64,000 nt of DNA from CAVQWT01 sp963810815 (GTDB taxonomy: Bacteria; Pseudomonadota; Gammaproteobacteria; Burkholderiales; Casimicrobiaceae): the NCBI GenBank assembly GCA_963810815.1, contig CAWEPB010000002.1, forward strand, positions 1 to 64,000, in the 5' to 3' direction. The notes under the pieces are model-generated. The model was not told the DNA's origin. It ran no database searches and saw only the letters and a list, made by a program, of their open reading frames with translations. The position numbers and the translations under genes are program-made. How positions within the stretch are numbered: the first letter of the stretch is position 1; each line of letters starts with the position of its first letter. This document shows, piece by piece, positions 16,927 through 27,268 of this stretch.

Positions 16927-18194
16927 ATGCGGCTCGAAACGATTGCTCTGGTCGTGCTTGCTGCCTGCCTGGCGGCATCGGGCGCGGCGGGTGCCGCCGA
17001 GCGCGCGCTGGGCGCGACGTCGAGAGCCTTCTCGACTACGCGCGCGCGAATCCCGAATACGCGGCGATGCGCTACGAAGCGGACGCCGCGGCACAGCGCG
17101 TGTATCCCGCGGGCGCGTTCCCCGACCCATTGTTTCGCATGGAGTTGCAGAACATCACCAATGCGGGCTCCGACGCACCGCCGAGCCTGCTGCCCAGCAA
17201 GGTAGGCAGCACCAAGTACACGTTGGTCCAGCCCATCCCCTTCTGGGGCAAGCGGGATCTCAAGCGCGACGTTGCAGAGGCCGATGCCGAACAGGCCCAA
17301 GGCCGGGTGGCGACGACCTGGTCCGAGCTTGCGGCGAGCGTCAAGACCGCCTACGCACGCTACTACCTGGTCGTCCACAACGAGCAGCTCACCCGCGAAA
17401 TCCTGGATCTTCTCGCCCGGCTCGAGCGAATTGCGCTGGTGCGTTACGAGAGCGGACTTGCGCCGCAACAGGACGTGATCCGTGCCCAGGTCGAGCGCAC
17501 GACCATGCAAGGGGAACTGCTGATGCAGGAGGGGGAGCGGGCTGGCGTACAGGCAATGTTGAATAGCCTGCTCGCGCGCAAGGCGGCGGCGCCGTTCGCC
17601 CCGCCCGAGCGACTGCGTCCCGTTCCTCCCCCGGCGAGGCTGGAAGAAGATACGCTGGTGGATCGCCTGCGTGGCCACAACCCGCAACTCTTCGCGAACG
17701 ATGCACGCATTCGCGCCGCCGAGAAAAACCGCGAACTCACCTACAGCAATCGCTACCCGGACTTTGCCATCGGAGTTTCTCCCATCCAGATGGGCTCACG
17801 CATCGGCGAGTGGGAAGTGATGCTCGAGGTCAACATTCCGCTGCAGCAGGAAACTCGACGGTCGCAGGAGTCGGAAGCCGAGTCGATGCTGTCGGCGGCA
17901 CGCTCGCAGAAGGAAGCGGTGGCGAATCGGCTGATCGGCGAGCTGTTCGAGAACCTCGCCGGACTGAAGGCCGCACAAAGGATCGAGATACTGACGACGA
18001 CCAGCCTCCTGCCGCAGTCCGAAGCGACACTCCAGGCCGCGCTGGCCGGCTACGAGACCGGAAAAGTGGATTTCGCGACGCTGCTCGATGCGCAGCGACA
18101 AATCCGCAAGTCCAAGCAGGATCGGCTGAAGGCGCAGGCCGAGGCGCAGGCACGTCTCGCGGCGATCGAGCGACTGTTGGGAGAAGATCTATGA
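16927..18194 (+). CDS. cusC: Outer-membrane efflux channel CusC
   Basis: Start at ATG 16927 (signal peptide LETIALVVLAACLAASGAAGA), one frame break at about 17005, then continuous to TGA 18194. Corrected length about 420 residues. Contains the outer-membrane factor helices (SLLDYARANPEYAAMRYEAD, KTAYARYYLVVHNEQLTREI, ENLAGLKAAQRIEILTTTSL) and the PQQDVIRAQVERT region of metal-type channels. Forms the exit duct for CusBA; stop and cusB start overlap (ATGA). Confidence 0.85.
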
Positions 18195-19885
18195 AGTGGC
18201 AAGCGGGACTGCTGGCGGCGGCCGTTGCCGTGGCGATTGGGAGTTGGCGGGGGATATTGGTGGGGCACGCGAACCCAATCTGCCGGCACCGGCTCAGGTT
18301 GCAGCGGACGCGGCGAGCTCCGTCCACGACCGAACGCCAAGGCGGAGCGGAAGATCCTCTACTACCGCAATCCGATGGGACTGCCCGACACGTCGCCGGT
18401 GCCGAAGAAGGATCCGATGGGGATGGACTACATCGCCGTCTACGACGGCGAGGAGCCCGACACCGGAACGCAATCAGATCAAGATCAGCGTCGACAAGGT
18501 ACAGAAGCTCGGCGTGCGGAGCGAGCCGGCGGCGATGCGCTCGCTGGACAAGGTCGTCAAGGCGGTCGGCCGTATCGAGGTCGACGAACGGCGCGTCTTT
18601 GCCATCGCGCCGAAGTTCGAGGGTTGGGTGGAGCAGCTCTTCGTCAACGCCACCGGCCAGCCGGTCAGCAAGGGCCAGCCGCTGTTCGAGGTCTACAGCC
18701 CGGAACTGGTGTCCGCGCAGCGTGAATATGCGATCGCCACCGAGGCGGTCAAGGCGCTGAAAGACGCTGGCGACGACTCCGCAGGCCGGTATGAAACGCC
18801 TTGCCGAGGCGAGCCTCGCCCGACTCAGGAACTGGGACATCTCCGAAGAGCAGGTGCGCGCGTTGGCCCAATCCGGAGAGACGCGGCGAACGCTCACGTT
18901 CCGCTCGCCGGTGTCCGGCATCGTCATGGAAAAGAAGGCCGTCCAAGGCATGCGCTTCATGCCCGGCGACAGCCTGTACCAGATCGCCGATCTGTCCTCG
19001 GTGTGGGTCATGGCGGACGTGTATCGAACAGGACATCGCCATGGTCAGGACCGGCAGCAAGGCCAAGGTCAGCATCAGCGCCTATCCCGATCAGAGCTTC
19101 GAGGGCACGATCACCTACGTCTATCCGACGCTGAAGCCCGAGACCCGAACGGTTTCGGTGCGACTGGAAATTGCAAATCCTCGCCAGCTGCTCAAGCCAG
19201 CGATGTTCGCGCAGGTTGAGCTGCCCGTTGGCGGCAAAGCGAAGGTGCTGACTGTGCCGAATTTCCGCCGTCATCGACAGCGGTACGCGCCGCATCGTCC
19301 TCGTCCAACTCGCCGAAGGTCGCTTCGAGCCACGCGAGGTGAAGCTGGGAAGCCGCACCGACAACTACGTCGAGGTGATGGACGGTGTCAAAGACGGCGA
19401 ACAAGTCGTGGTGGCCGCCAATTTCCTGATCGACGCCGAAAGCAATCTCAAGGCCGCCATCGGCGGCTTCGGACACTCGGGCCATGGCGCAACGCCTGGC
19501 GCGGGACCTGCCGCCCCACCGTCGACAACGGCGGCCACGCCGGCTCGCACTACGGCATCGACCGCAAGCGGCGCGATCGCATCGGCACCCGGCACCAAGT
19601 CACCGGTCGTCGGTCATCGGGCGGAGGGAACGGTCAAGGCGATCGACGCGAAATCTGGAACGCCTGTCCGTTGCGCACGGGCCGGTCGAAACGCTCAAAT
19701 GGCCGGCGATGACGATGGACTTCAAGGCTGCCAACAGTGCGCTCCTCGCCGGCCTGCAACCAGGGACCGGGATTGCCTTCGAATTCGTCGAACGGTCACC
19801 GGGTGAATGGGTGATTACGAAGATCACGCCACGCAGTGAAGCTGTCCGCGCCGACACCAAGCCCGCCGCCCACCAAGGGCATTGA
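18191..19885 (+). CDS. cusB: CusB adaptor with C-terminal CusF-like domain, multiply frame broken
   Basis: Starts MKWQAGLLAAAVAVAIG. Visible in order: heavy-metal-binding domain (KILYYRNPMGLPDTSPVPKK, KDPMGMDYIAVYDG), adaptor core (KLGVRSEPAAMRSLDKVV, GWVEQLFVNATGQPVSKGQP, SPVSGIVMEKKAVQGMRF, KVSISAYPDQSFEGTITYV), a Pro/Thr/Ala linker, then a CusF-like domain (LKWPAMTMDFKAANSALLAG) with the WPAMTM copper motif at the C-terminus. About eight single-base breaks occur between 18240 and 19660. Family and fusion are clear despite them. Brings Cu(I) to CusA and bridges it to CusC. Confidence 0.82.
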
Positions 19886-19896
19886 GAGAAGCCGAT

Positions 19897-22800
19897 ATGC
19901 TAGGCAAGATCATCGAGTGGTCGGCGCGGAACCGATTCCTCGTCATCCTGGCGACGGTGTTCGTCACCATCGGCGGCATCTACGCGGTCGTCAAGACGCC
20001 GCTCGATGCGCTGCCCGACCTCTCCGACGTACAGGTCATCATCTACACCGAGTACCCGGGCCAGGCGCCGCAGGTGGTCGAGGATCAGGTCACCTATCCG
20101 CTGACCAGCGCAATGCTGTCGGTGCCGAAGTCGAAGGTCGTGCGAGGGCTTCTCGTTCTTCGGTGCATCGTTCGTCTACGTCATCTTCGAGGATGGCACC
20201 GACATCTACTGGGCGCGCTCGCGCGTACTTGAGTACCTGAACTTCGCGTCCGGCCGCCTTCCCAAGGGCGTCTCGCCGCAGTTGGGGCCCGATGCGACCG
20301 GCGTCGGCTGGGTCTTCCAGTACGCGCTCGTCGGCGCCACAGAAGAACCTCGCGGAATTGCGCACGATCCAGGATTGGTACCTGCGCTACCAGCTGGCGA
20401 AGGCCCAGGGCGTGGCCGAGGTCGCCAGCATCGGCGGCTTCGTGCAGCAGTATCAGGTCGTCGTCGACCCCGTGAAGCTTCGCGCCTACGGCATTCCGCT
20501 CGCCAAGGTGACGCAGGTCATACGCGATTCCAACCGCGATGTCGGCGGCCGCGTCGTCGAGATGGCCGAAACCGAGTACATGGTGCGCGGCAAAGGCTAT
20601 CTGCGCGGCAAGGCCGACATCGAGTCGCTGGTGGTCAAGAGCGACAAGGGAACGCCGGTCCTGATCCGGGACATCGCCCAGGTGGAGATGGGACCGGACG
20701 AGCGTCGGGGCTTGAGCGAACTCAATGGCGAAGGCGAAGTCGTTTCGGCCATCGTCATGTCGCGCTATGGCCAGAACGCTCTCGAAGTCATCCACAACCT
20801 CAAGACCAAGATCAGCGAAGTCGCTTCCGGATTACCCGAAGGCGTGGAGGTAGTGACCGTCTACGACCGGTCGGACCTCATCCACCGGGCAATCGAGACA
20901 CTGAAGCGCACGCTGACTCGAGGAAAGCATCATCGTCGCCGCGGTGTGCATCGTGTTCCTCCTGCACGTGCGCAGCGCGCTGGTCGCCATCGTCATGCTG
21001 CCCGTCGGCGTGCTGATTGCATTCATCGCCATGCACTTGCTCGGGATGAATTCAAACATCATGAGCCTCGGCGGCATTGCAATTGCCATCGGTGCCATGG
21101 TGGACGCCGCCATCGTGATGATCGAGAACGCCCACAAGCACATCGAACGGCTGCCTGAGGGAGGCTCCAGGCTCGAAGCGGTGATCGCGGCGTGCAGGGA
21201 AGTCGGGCCGGCGCTCTTCTTCTCGTTGCTTATCATCACGGTGTCATTCCTGCCGGTATTTACGCTGGAGGCGCAGGAGGGTCGCCTGTTTTCGCCGCTC
21301 GCCTACACCAAGACCTTCTCGATGGCCGGCGCGGCGCTGCTGTCCGTAACGCTGGTGCCGGTGCTGATGATCCTGTTCGTCCGCGGCAGGATCATGCCGG
21401 AGGCGAAGAATCCGGTGAATCGCTTCCTGATCTGGGTTTATCGACCGGTGATCGCATGGGTGATGCGATGGAAGAAGACGACCATCGTTCTCGCCATTCT
21501 GGCACTGGTCGTAAGCGTGTATCCGGCCTCCAAGCTCGGCACCGAATTCATGCCGACCTTGAACGAGGGCACGTTGCTCTACATGCCGGCGTCGCTTCCC
21601 GGCATGTCGGTCACCAAGGCCGCCGAACTGCTGCAAACGCAGGACAAGATCATCCGGAGTTTTCCGGAAGTGGCGTCCGTCTACGGCAAGGCCGGACGCG
21701 CACAGACCGCGACCGACCCGGCGCCCCTCGAAATGTTCGAGACCGTCATCAACCTCAAGCCCGAGTCGGAGTGGCGGAAGGGATTGACGACGGACAAGCT
21801 CATCGCGGAACTGGACAAGGCGGTGCAGATCCCCGGCATCTCGAACGCCTGGACCATGCCGATCAAGGCGCGGACCGACATGCTGTCGACCGGCATCCGC
21901 ACGCCGATCGGCATCAAGATCTTTGGCAAGGATCTGGACGAGATGGAACGGCTGGCCAAGGAAATCGAGGCCGTCGTCAAGCAGGTGCCGGGTACTACCA
22001 GCGCCTTCGCCGAGCGCATCACCGGCGGGTTCTATCTCAACATCGAGCCGGATCGCGCGGCGCTGGCCCGCTACGGGCTGGCCATCGGTGACCTGCAGGA
22101 TGTCATCGCGACGGCGTTGGGTGGCGAGATGGTGACCACGACCGTCGAAGGCCGCGAGCGTTTCGGCGTAACGGTGCGTTACCCACGGGAATTGCGGTCC
22201 GATCCGCAGCAGATCGCCAGCTCCGTTCTGGTTCCCACGATGGATGGCGCCATGATTCCGCTCGGGCAGTTGGCCAAGGTCGAAGTGGCCAAAGGCTCGC
22301 CCGGGATTCGCACGGAGAACGCGCTGCTCTCGGCCTACATCTACGTCGACATCCGCGACCGGGACATCGGCTCCTACGTGGCCGATGCGCGCAAGGCCGT
22401 CACCGACAACGTGAAGTTTCCTCCGGGCTACTACATCGCGTGGAGCGGCCAGTTCGAGTACATGGAACGCGCCGCCGAGAAACTGAAGGTCGTCGTTCCG
22501 GTGACCTTGCTCCTGATCTTCCTGCTGCTCTACCTGAACTTCCGCCGCCTCACGGAAACGCTGATCGTCATGCTCTCGGTGCCGTTCGCGCTGGTGGGCG
22601 GCATCTGGCTGATGTGGCTGCTCGGCTACAACGTGTCGGTCGCCGTCGCCGTGGGCTTCATCGCGCTGGCCGGTGTCGCGGCCGAGACCGGCGTCGTCAT
22701 GCTGATCTACCTCGATCACGCGTGGGAGAAGATCCAGCGCGAGCGCGAGGCGGAGGGCAAGCACGCCACCGCGGCCGACCTCTACAGCGCGGTCATGGAA

Positions 22801-23076
22801 GGCGCCGTCGAGCGCGTGCGGCCAAAGATGATGACCGTCGTCGCGATCATGGCGGGCCTGTTACCGATCATGTGGGGCACCGGAACCGGCTCCGAGGTGA
22901 TGAGCCGCATCGCGGCGCCGATGGTCGGCGGAATGATCTCCTCGACGGTGCTGACGCTGGCCGTCATTCCCGCAATCTATGCGCTGGTCAAGGAGTGGGG
23001 CTTGCGCCGGCTTCCGCACGCGGGGACCGGTGAAGCGGTCGCCCCAACGGTGGCGCCGCAGCTTGCCGCAAAGTAA
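19897..23076 (+). CDS. cusA: Cu(I)/Ag(I) efflux RND pump CusA
   Basis: About 1060 residues from ATG 19897, with three breaks in the first third (about 20145, 20339, 20921) and an open frame afterwards. Helix-4 carries the CusA signature AIGAMVDAAIVMIENAHKHIE. Met residues in the periplasmic cleft (PGMSVTKAAEL, NAWTMPIKARTDMLSTGIRT, GGEMVTTTVEG) correspond to the three-Met site that binds Cu(I)/Ag(I). Later helices include LLLIFLLLYLNFRRLTETLI and VAVGFIALAGVAAETGVVML. Proton-driven export of Cu(I)/Ag(I) with CusB and CusC. Confidence 0.88.
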
Positions 23077-23276
23077 TTCCCGGGTCATCGGTTCGACAGC
23101 CGCTCCGTCGCAATATGGGCACACGTCGCACCGCATAGCAGTCGTCAGGTTCGCCGCTTGCCGGCAGGCGATTTGATGTGCGGTTGCGCGCAGAATGGCT
23201 TGGCGCAGTGGTCGTCGACAGAGCGGCCGCCACGCGTCGAGCCCGTGTTGACCCATTCGAGACTATGGAACCCATC

Positions 23277-23631
23277 ATGAACAAACTGATTCTTGCAGTG
23301 ATTGCGGGCACATTCACCGTGGCGGCAGCAGCCCAGACCGGAACGGTGAACACAGCGTACCGTCGGAGATCACGGAACGCCTGCGATGCACGCCGAAGAA
23401 ACGGCGAAGAATGTCGCCGCATCAAAAGGCGTCAAAGGACTTTCCGATACCAAGGCCCGGCAGCAAGCCGTGACGGATGCGACGAAGGTTGCGGACCATG
23501 GAACGCCGGTCATTCACACCGAGGAGGCCGCGAAGAACGTGGCGGCGTCGAAGGGGCAGCCGAAGCCGCTCGCCAACAACGGTGCGGCCCAGGACGCCGT
23601 GCAGCAAGCGTCCAAAGGCTCGACCAAGTAA
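23277..23631 (+). CDS. Small secreted protein with two internal repeats, frame broken
   Basis: Signal peptide MNKLILAVIAGTFTVAAAAQ, a break at about 23358, then about 95 residues built of two near-identical units: DHGTPAMHAEETAKNVAASK and DHGTPVIHTEEAAKNVAASK, spaced about 45 residues apart. Charged, Ala/Lys-rich and probably helical; His and Met in each unit could bind metal. I do not recognise the family. Lies 200 bp after cusA and before a strong terminator, so it is likely the last gene of the cusFCBA transcript. Confidence 0.6.
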
Positions 23632-23651
23632 GCGACGGGCGCGTCACGGAA

Positions 23652-23678
23652 GGCAGGGCCATCGAGGCCCTGCCTTTT
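23652..23678 (+). terminator. Rho-independent terminator of the cusFCBA operon
   Basis: Perfect 9-bp stem GGCAGGGCC / GGCCCTGCC with 5-nt loop ATCGA, followed by TTTTGCTTT. Lies 20 bp after the repeat-protein stop. Confidence 0.85.
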
Positions 23679-23776
23679 GCTTTGCCGAAACGAGTTCGCA
23701 TGCCGCGCACACGGCCGTCGGACTCGCTGGCGCAGTGCGGAATCGCAAACCTTCGGGGCGGATGTCGACGCAAGCA

Positions 23777-23790
23777 TTACGCGCTTGTAA
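23777..23790. promoter_or_regulatory. Probable CusR box upstream of the Met-rich protein
   Basis: TTACGCGCTTGTAA, matching TTAC-N6-GTAA, 117 bp before the start at 23907 and just after the preceding terminator. Confidence 0.65.
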
Positions 23791-23906
23791 TGACCTCGTA
23801 ATTCTTTGGACAGCCCCGCACTTCCATACTGACGGCAATTCCCTCAACGTCAGCCATAGGGACGGGCGAAGTGGGAAGCGACCCGACACACACATGGAGA
23901 AATGAC

Positions 23907-24257
23907 ATGAAGACGTTCGTGACGATACTCGTCGCTGCGGCAATGACGGCGCTTTCCTTCGGGGCAGTCGCCGGGCCCGATGAAAGCCAGCGCATGATGA
24001 CGCAGCAGATCATGCAGTCGAAGCAGAAGCTCGCGGCGGCGCAGGCGGCACAGGGTGCTGAACGTCAGAAGATGATGACGGAGCACATGTCCATGATGCA
24101 GAAGACCATGGGCCAGATGCAGGCGATGAAACCGCGCGACAACATGACGCCGGCCGAGCAGAAGGATTGGATTGCCGAGCATCAGAAACTTATGGACCTG
24201 ATGATGGGTCAGATGATGGACGAGCACCACCTGATGATGCAGATGAATTGCAAGTAG
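23907..24257 (+). CDS. Secreted Met/Gln-rich helical protein, likely copper buffer
   Basis: 116 residues from ATG 23907 (GGAG upstream): signal peptide to about residue 21 (ALSFGAVAG), then a single helical region in which about one residue in five is Met (RMMTQQIMQSKQK, MMTEHMSMMQKTMGQMQAM, LMDLMMGQMMDEHHLMMQMN) with three His and one C-terminal Cys. This resembles other Met-rich periplasmic copper sponges in composition only; the family is not known to me. Preceded by a CusR-like box. Confidence 0.65.
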   Translation: MKTFVTILVAAAMTALSFGAVAGPDESQRMMTQQIMQSKQKLAAAQAAQGAERQKMMTEHMSMMQKTMGQMQAMKPRDNMTPAEQKDWIAEHQKLMDLMMGQMMDEHHLMMQMNCK

Positions 24258-24331
24258 CGCGCCTTGCCCGTTGCGATACCACGGCGTAACGGGCACTTCG
24301 GGGCGAATGGCGGTCTCAGATAACGGCTCTG

Positions 24332-24345
24332 TCAGGTTCTTGTAA
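24332..24345. promoter_or_regulatory. Degenerate CusR-box half-site
   Basis: TCAGGTTCTTGTAA keeps the right half (CTTGTAA) of the 23777 site but not the left. It lies 191 bp before the secreted protein at 24536. Confidence 0.35.
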
Positions 24346-24535
24346 TGTTCGCTGCGATTTTCCGGCCAAATCGCGTTGGAAACGCCTCGAACGGTGATGT
24401 AGGTCACATCTTCGCTACGGCGGTTCACTGACAATTGCGCCATGGGTAGGGCTACATAAAGCGGCCCTGCCGTCCAGCCAGCAGTCGCTGGACTCACGAA
24501 CGAATCGGCAAGACGTAAAGCAATCGGAGAATTCC

Positions 24536-25603
24536 ATGTCACGCATCATCGTCACACTTCTGATCGCACTGGTGTCCGGCACGAGCGCAGGTCAGATGAT
24601 GGGTGGTGGCTCGATTTCGACCTCCCAGTACTTTCCGCTTGTAGACGGCGCGAGGTACGACTACATGTACACGAGCGGGCCGTGGGCGACCAGCACCGCC
24701 ATCATGCACACGGGACAAACCTGGGCGGGAGCATCGGGACTGACCGCGATGCACACGAACTACGTCTGCGTAGCCACCGTGAATTGTGCTCCGGACGCCA
24801 CCGACTTCTATCGGATGGACCCGGACGGCATGCACTACTTCGGCGGCATGAGTGCGAGTGCCAACGGCACCCAGTATTCGATGATGTCGTACACCAGCCC
24901 GGAATGGCTGATGAAGAATCCCGTCGCGCCGGGAACCATGATGGCGGGTGGCGGCTACCAGAACATGGAGACGTGGGGTACGGGCGTGATGGGTACGGGC
25001 AGCATGATGGGTGGACAGAGCTACATGAGCAGCTACCAGGCCCTTGCGCTGGAGACGGTGACGACGCCGGCCGGCACGTTTTCCAATGCCCTGCACGTTC
25101 GCGAGCAGCGCGGCGACGGGTACGTGCGCGAAGTGTGGTACGCGCCGGGCGTCGGCATGGTCAAGATGAGGACGGCGACCAATGCGCGCGGTGCTGACGG
25201 GATACACGATCCCCGGTGCCGTGGCTCAACCGGGCGGAGGCGTTGCGCCACTCGCGTTCACCCCGGTCGCCGGGATGTGGTGGAATCCGAACGAGTCGGG
25301 CACCGGCTACAACATCCAGGTCCAGCGCGGAATTCTGGTCGCGACCATGTTCAGCCTACGCCGCGGGCGGCGATCCGATGTGGTACCTGATCGTCGGGAA
25401 CGATGGCCAATATGGGCCCCGGCATCACGACGACAACGACATTGGATAAGTATCGCGGCGGGCAGTGCGCGTCCTGCATGTATCAAATGCCGTCGACGAT
25501 GGGCAACGACGGAGCCATGACGATCACCTTTTCTTCGCCCACGACGGCGACCGTCCAGTTCCCCGGGGGTCGTGTCACGCAGATTCAGCCGTACGCTTGG
25601 TAA
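24536..25603 (+). CDS. Secreted Met-rich protein with C-terminal beta domain, frame broken
   Basis: Signal peptide MSRIIVTLLIALVSGTSAGQ, then a Met/Gly/Tyr-rich region (QMMGGGS, HYFGGMSASANGTQYSMMSY, GTGVMGTGSMMGGQSYMSSY) followed, after breaks near 25190, 25355 and 25410, by a domain with WWNPNESGTGYNIQ and DPMWYLIVGNDGQYG. The latter resembles a 'W-N-P-x-E-S-G-x-G' beta motif found in other exported betaproteobacterial proteins. It ends with CASCMYQMPSTMGN and VTQIQPYAW. No enzyme motif. Copper binding is inferred from Met content and location. Confidence 0.6.
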
Positions 25604-25732
25604 GTCGCGACGGCCGCGCGCCCGACGCGCTTCCAAGGGATAGCCTATCGTCGTGCGGCGTCGAAGCCGGAGTCCAACGAAGCCGGTCGATGGCAACGCG
25701 CATCCGTCTTCGCGATTCGCCCATTCGTAGCG

Positions 25733-27232
25733 TCACGCCGGTTGAACGTCCAGTACGGCCATCATGCCGGCGTCCTCGTGCGGCAGGATGTGACAGTGGA
25801 ACATTCGCTTGCCCGGCAATGTCTGCCGCGTCTTGATCGTGACCGTTTCGCCGGCGGGAACATTCACGGTGTCGAGCCACGCCGGATAGGGAACCGGAGC
25901 GGCATGTCCACCGACCGTGCGCGCGACCACCTGGAATTGCGTGCCGTGGATGTGGATGGGATGGTCCATGAAGGTCGTGTTGACGAGGTCCCACAGCTCG
26001 ATCCGACCGACTGTCGTTTCGAGGTCGATCCGATTCATGTCGAAGGTTCTGCCATTGATCAGGAAAGGTCCCATCATCCCCATCCGGCCAGCGGAAAGCA
26101 CGATCTGCTGCCGCGCGCTGGCGGGGCCGAGATCGGCAATGGGTCGCAACGTCGCCGGCAACGCAATCGGTGCCTGCGCGGGCACCCTGCCCGTCTCGAT
26201 TGTCATCAGCCCGTCGCCGGCACCGCCGATCATCCCGCCGGCGTAGCCGAGGTCCCGCAGGGTGTAGCGACTGGACTGCTGGGCCGCGATGGTCATGACG
26301 ATCTCTACCCGCTGGGCCGGTGCGAGCAACCATTCCGACAAGCCCGCCAATGGCTCAGCGAGAAGCCCGCCGTCGGTGCCTACGACGGTGAACCGGTGGC
26401 CATCCAGCGCGAGGCGCAGATAGCGATCTGCTGTGGCGTTGAGGATTCGCCAGCGCTCCGTCGCGCCCGGCGTCACCGCGTGCAGGGGGAGCCGTTGTCC
26501 GTTTACCAGCAGCGTGCCGCCACCGGTCATCATCATTCCGCCCATTGCGCCCATGCCACCCATCGCCGTCCCGGTGGCCGCAACCTGCCCGTTCTGATCA
26601 AGGGTGAGCGCCGAGATCATCAGCGTCACTTCGGGAATTCCCTCCAAAGGGTCGTCAGCACTGCGCACGATCAGTGGAGCGGCCAGTCCGTGACCGACCT
26701 GCAGCGTCGTGGTCTGGTGCGCGTGCGGGTGATACCAGTACGTGCCGGCACTGCCCATCGGAATGTCGAAGGTATAGGTCCGTTCCGCCCCCGGCGCGAC
26801 GGGGTCCATGGGGCTGCCATCCTGGTCCGCCGGAACGGCGAGGCCATGCCAGTGGACGGTCGAGTCGAGACCGAGACGGTTAGCAAAATCGATGGTCACC
26901 CGCTGGCCCTCACGCAATTCGATCAGCGGCCCCGGAAATCCGCCGTTGTAGCCCCACAACTCGGTCGTACGCCCGGACACCAAGGAGGCAAGGTACGGGG
27001 CAGCAATCAGCGTCCCTTCGAACTCGTCGGGAATCGGGCTTGTATTCGCGAGCACGTCGAGGCGCCGCAATGGAAGGCCCGTCGGCCATGTCGATCCCGA
27101 GGTGAACAAACGACCCATCATTCCCCCGCCCATGCCTGGCATGCCCCCCATCTGGGCCGAGGCGCCGCGTGCGTAAGTCAGCGCGGCAAGAGATGCGACT
27201 GTGGTGGCTTGAAGAAATTGGCGACGACGCAT
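25733..27232 (-). CDS. Multicopper oxidase (CueO/CopA type), Tat-exported
   Basis: Oxidises periplasmic Cu(I) to Cu(II) and reduces O2. 499 residues, unbroken. Twin-arginine leader MRRRQFLQ. Copper-ligand motifs in order: HWHG (127-130), YHPHAH (167-172), HPIHIHG near 440 and HCHILPHEDAGMM near 475, i.e. all four type-1/2/3 clusters with an axial Met. Met-rich segments (GGMPGMGGGMMG near residue 30; TAMGGMGAMGGMMM near 230) match the Met-rich Cu(I)-recruiting regions of cuprous oxidases. Follows the DUF6502 gene by 36 bp in the same orientation. Confidence 0.9.
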   Translation of the reverse strand: MRRRQFLQATTVASLAALTYARGASAQMGGMPGMGGGMMGRLFTSGSTWPTGLPLRRLDVLANTSPIPDEFEGTLIAAPYLASLVSGRTTELWGYNGGFPGPLIELREGQRVTIDFANRLGLDSTVHWHGLAVPADQDGSPMDPVAPGAERTYTFDIPMGSAGTYWYHPHAHQTTTLQVGHGLAAPLIVRSADDPLEGIPEVTLMISALTLDQNGQVAATGTAMGGMGAMGGMMMTGGGTLLVNGQRLPLHAVTPGATERWRILNATADRYLRLALDGHRFTVVGTDGGLLAEPLAGLSEWLLAPAQRVEIVMTIAAQQSSRYTLRDLGYAGGMIGGAGDGLMTIETGRVPAQAPIALPATLRPIADLGPASARQQIVLSAGRMGMMGPFLINGRTFDMNRIDLETTVGRIELWDLVNTTFMDHPIHIHGTQFQVVARTVGGHAAPVPYPAWLDTVNVPAGETVTIKTRQTLPGKRMFHCHILPHEDAGMMAVLDVQPA

Positions 27233-27268
27233 GATCTACTCCGAAAGAAGATACGTTGGTTGTCAGCA

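Noticed and set aside
15876..17687. 603-codon minus-strand frame spanning cusR, cusF and cusC
   Set aside because: Crosses two opposite-strand genes with clear family motifs; composition is typical of a shadow.
24265..24295. Terminator TGCCCGTT...AACGGGCA after the Met-rich gene
   Set aside because: Eight-base stem but a 15-nt loop and no T-tract; could be chance in this base composition.
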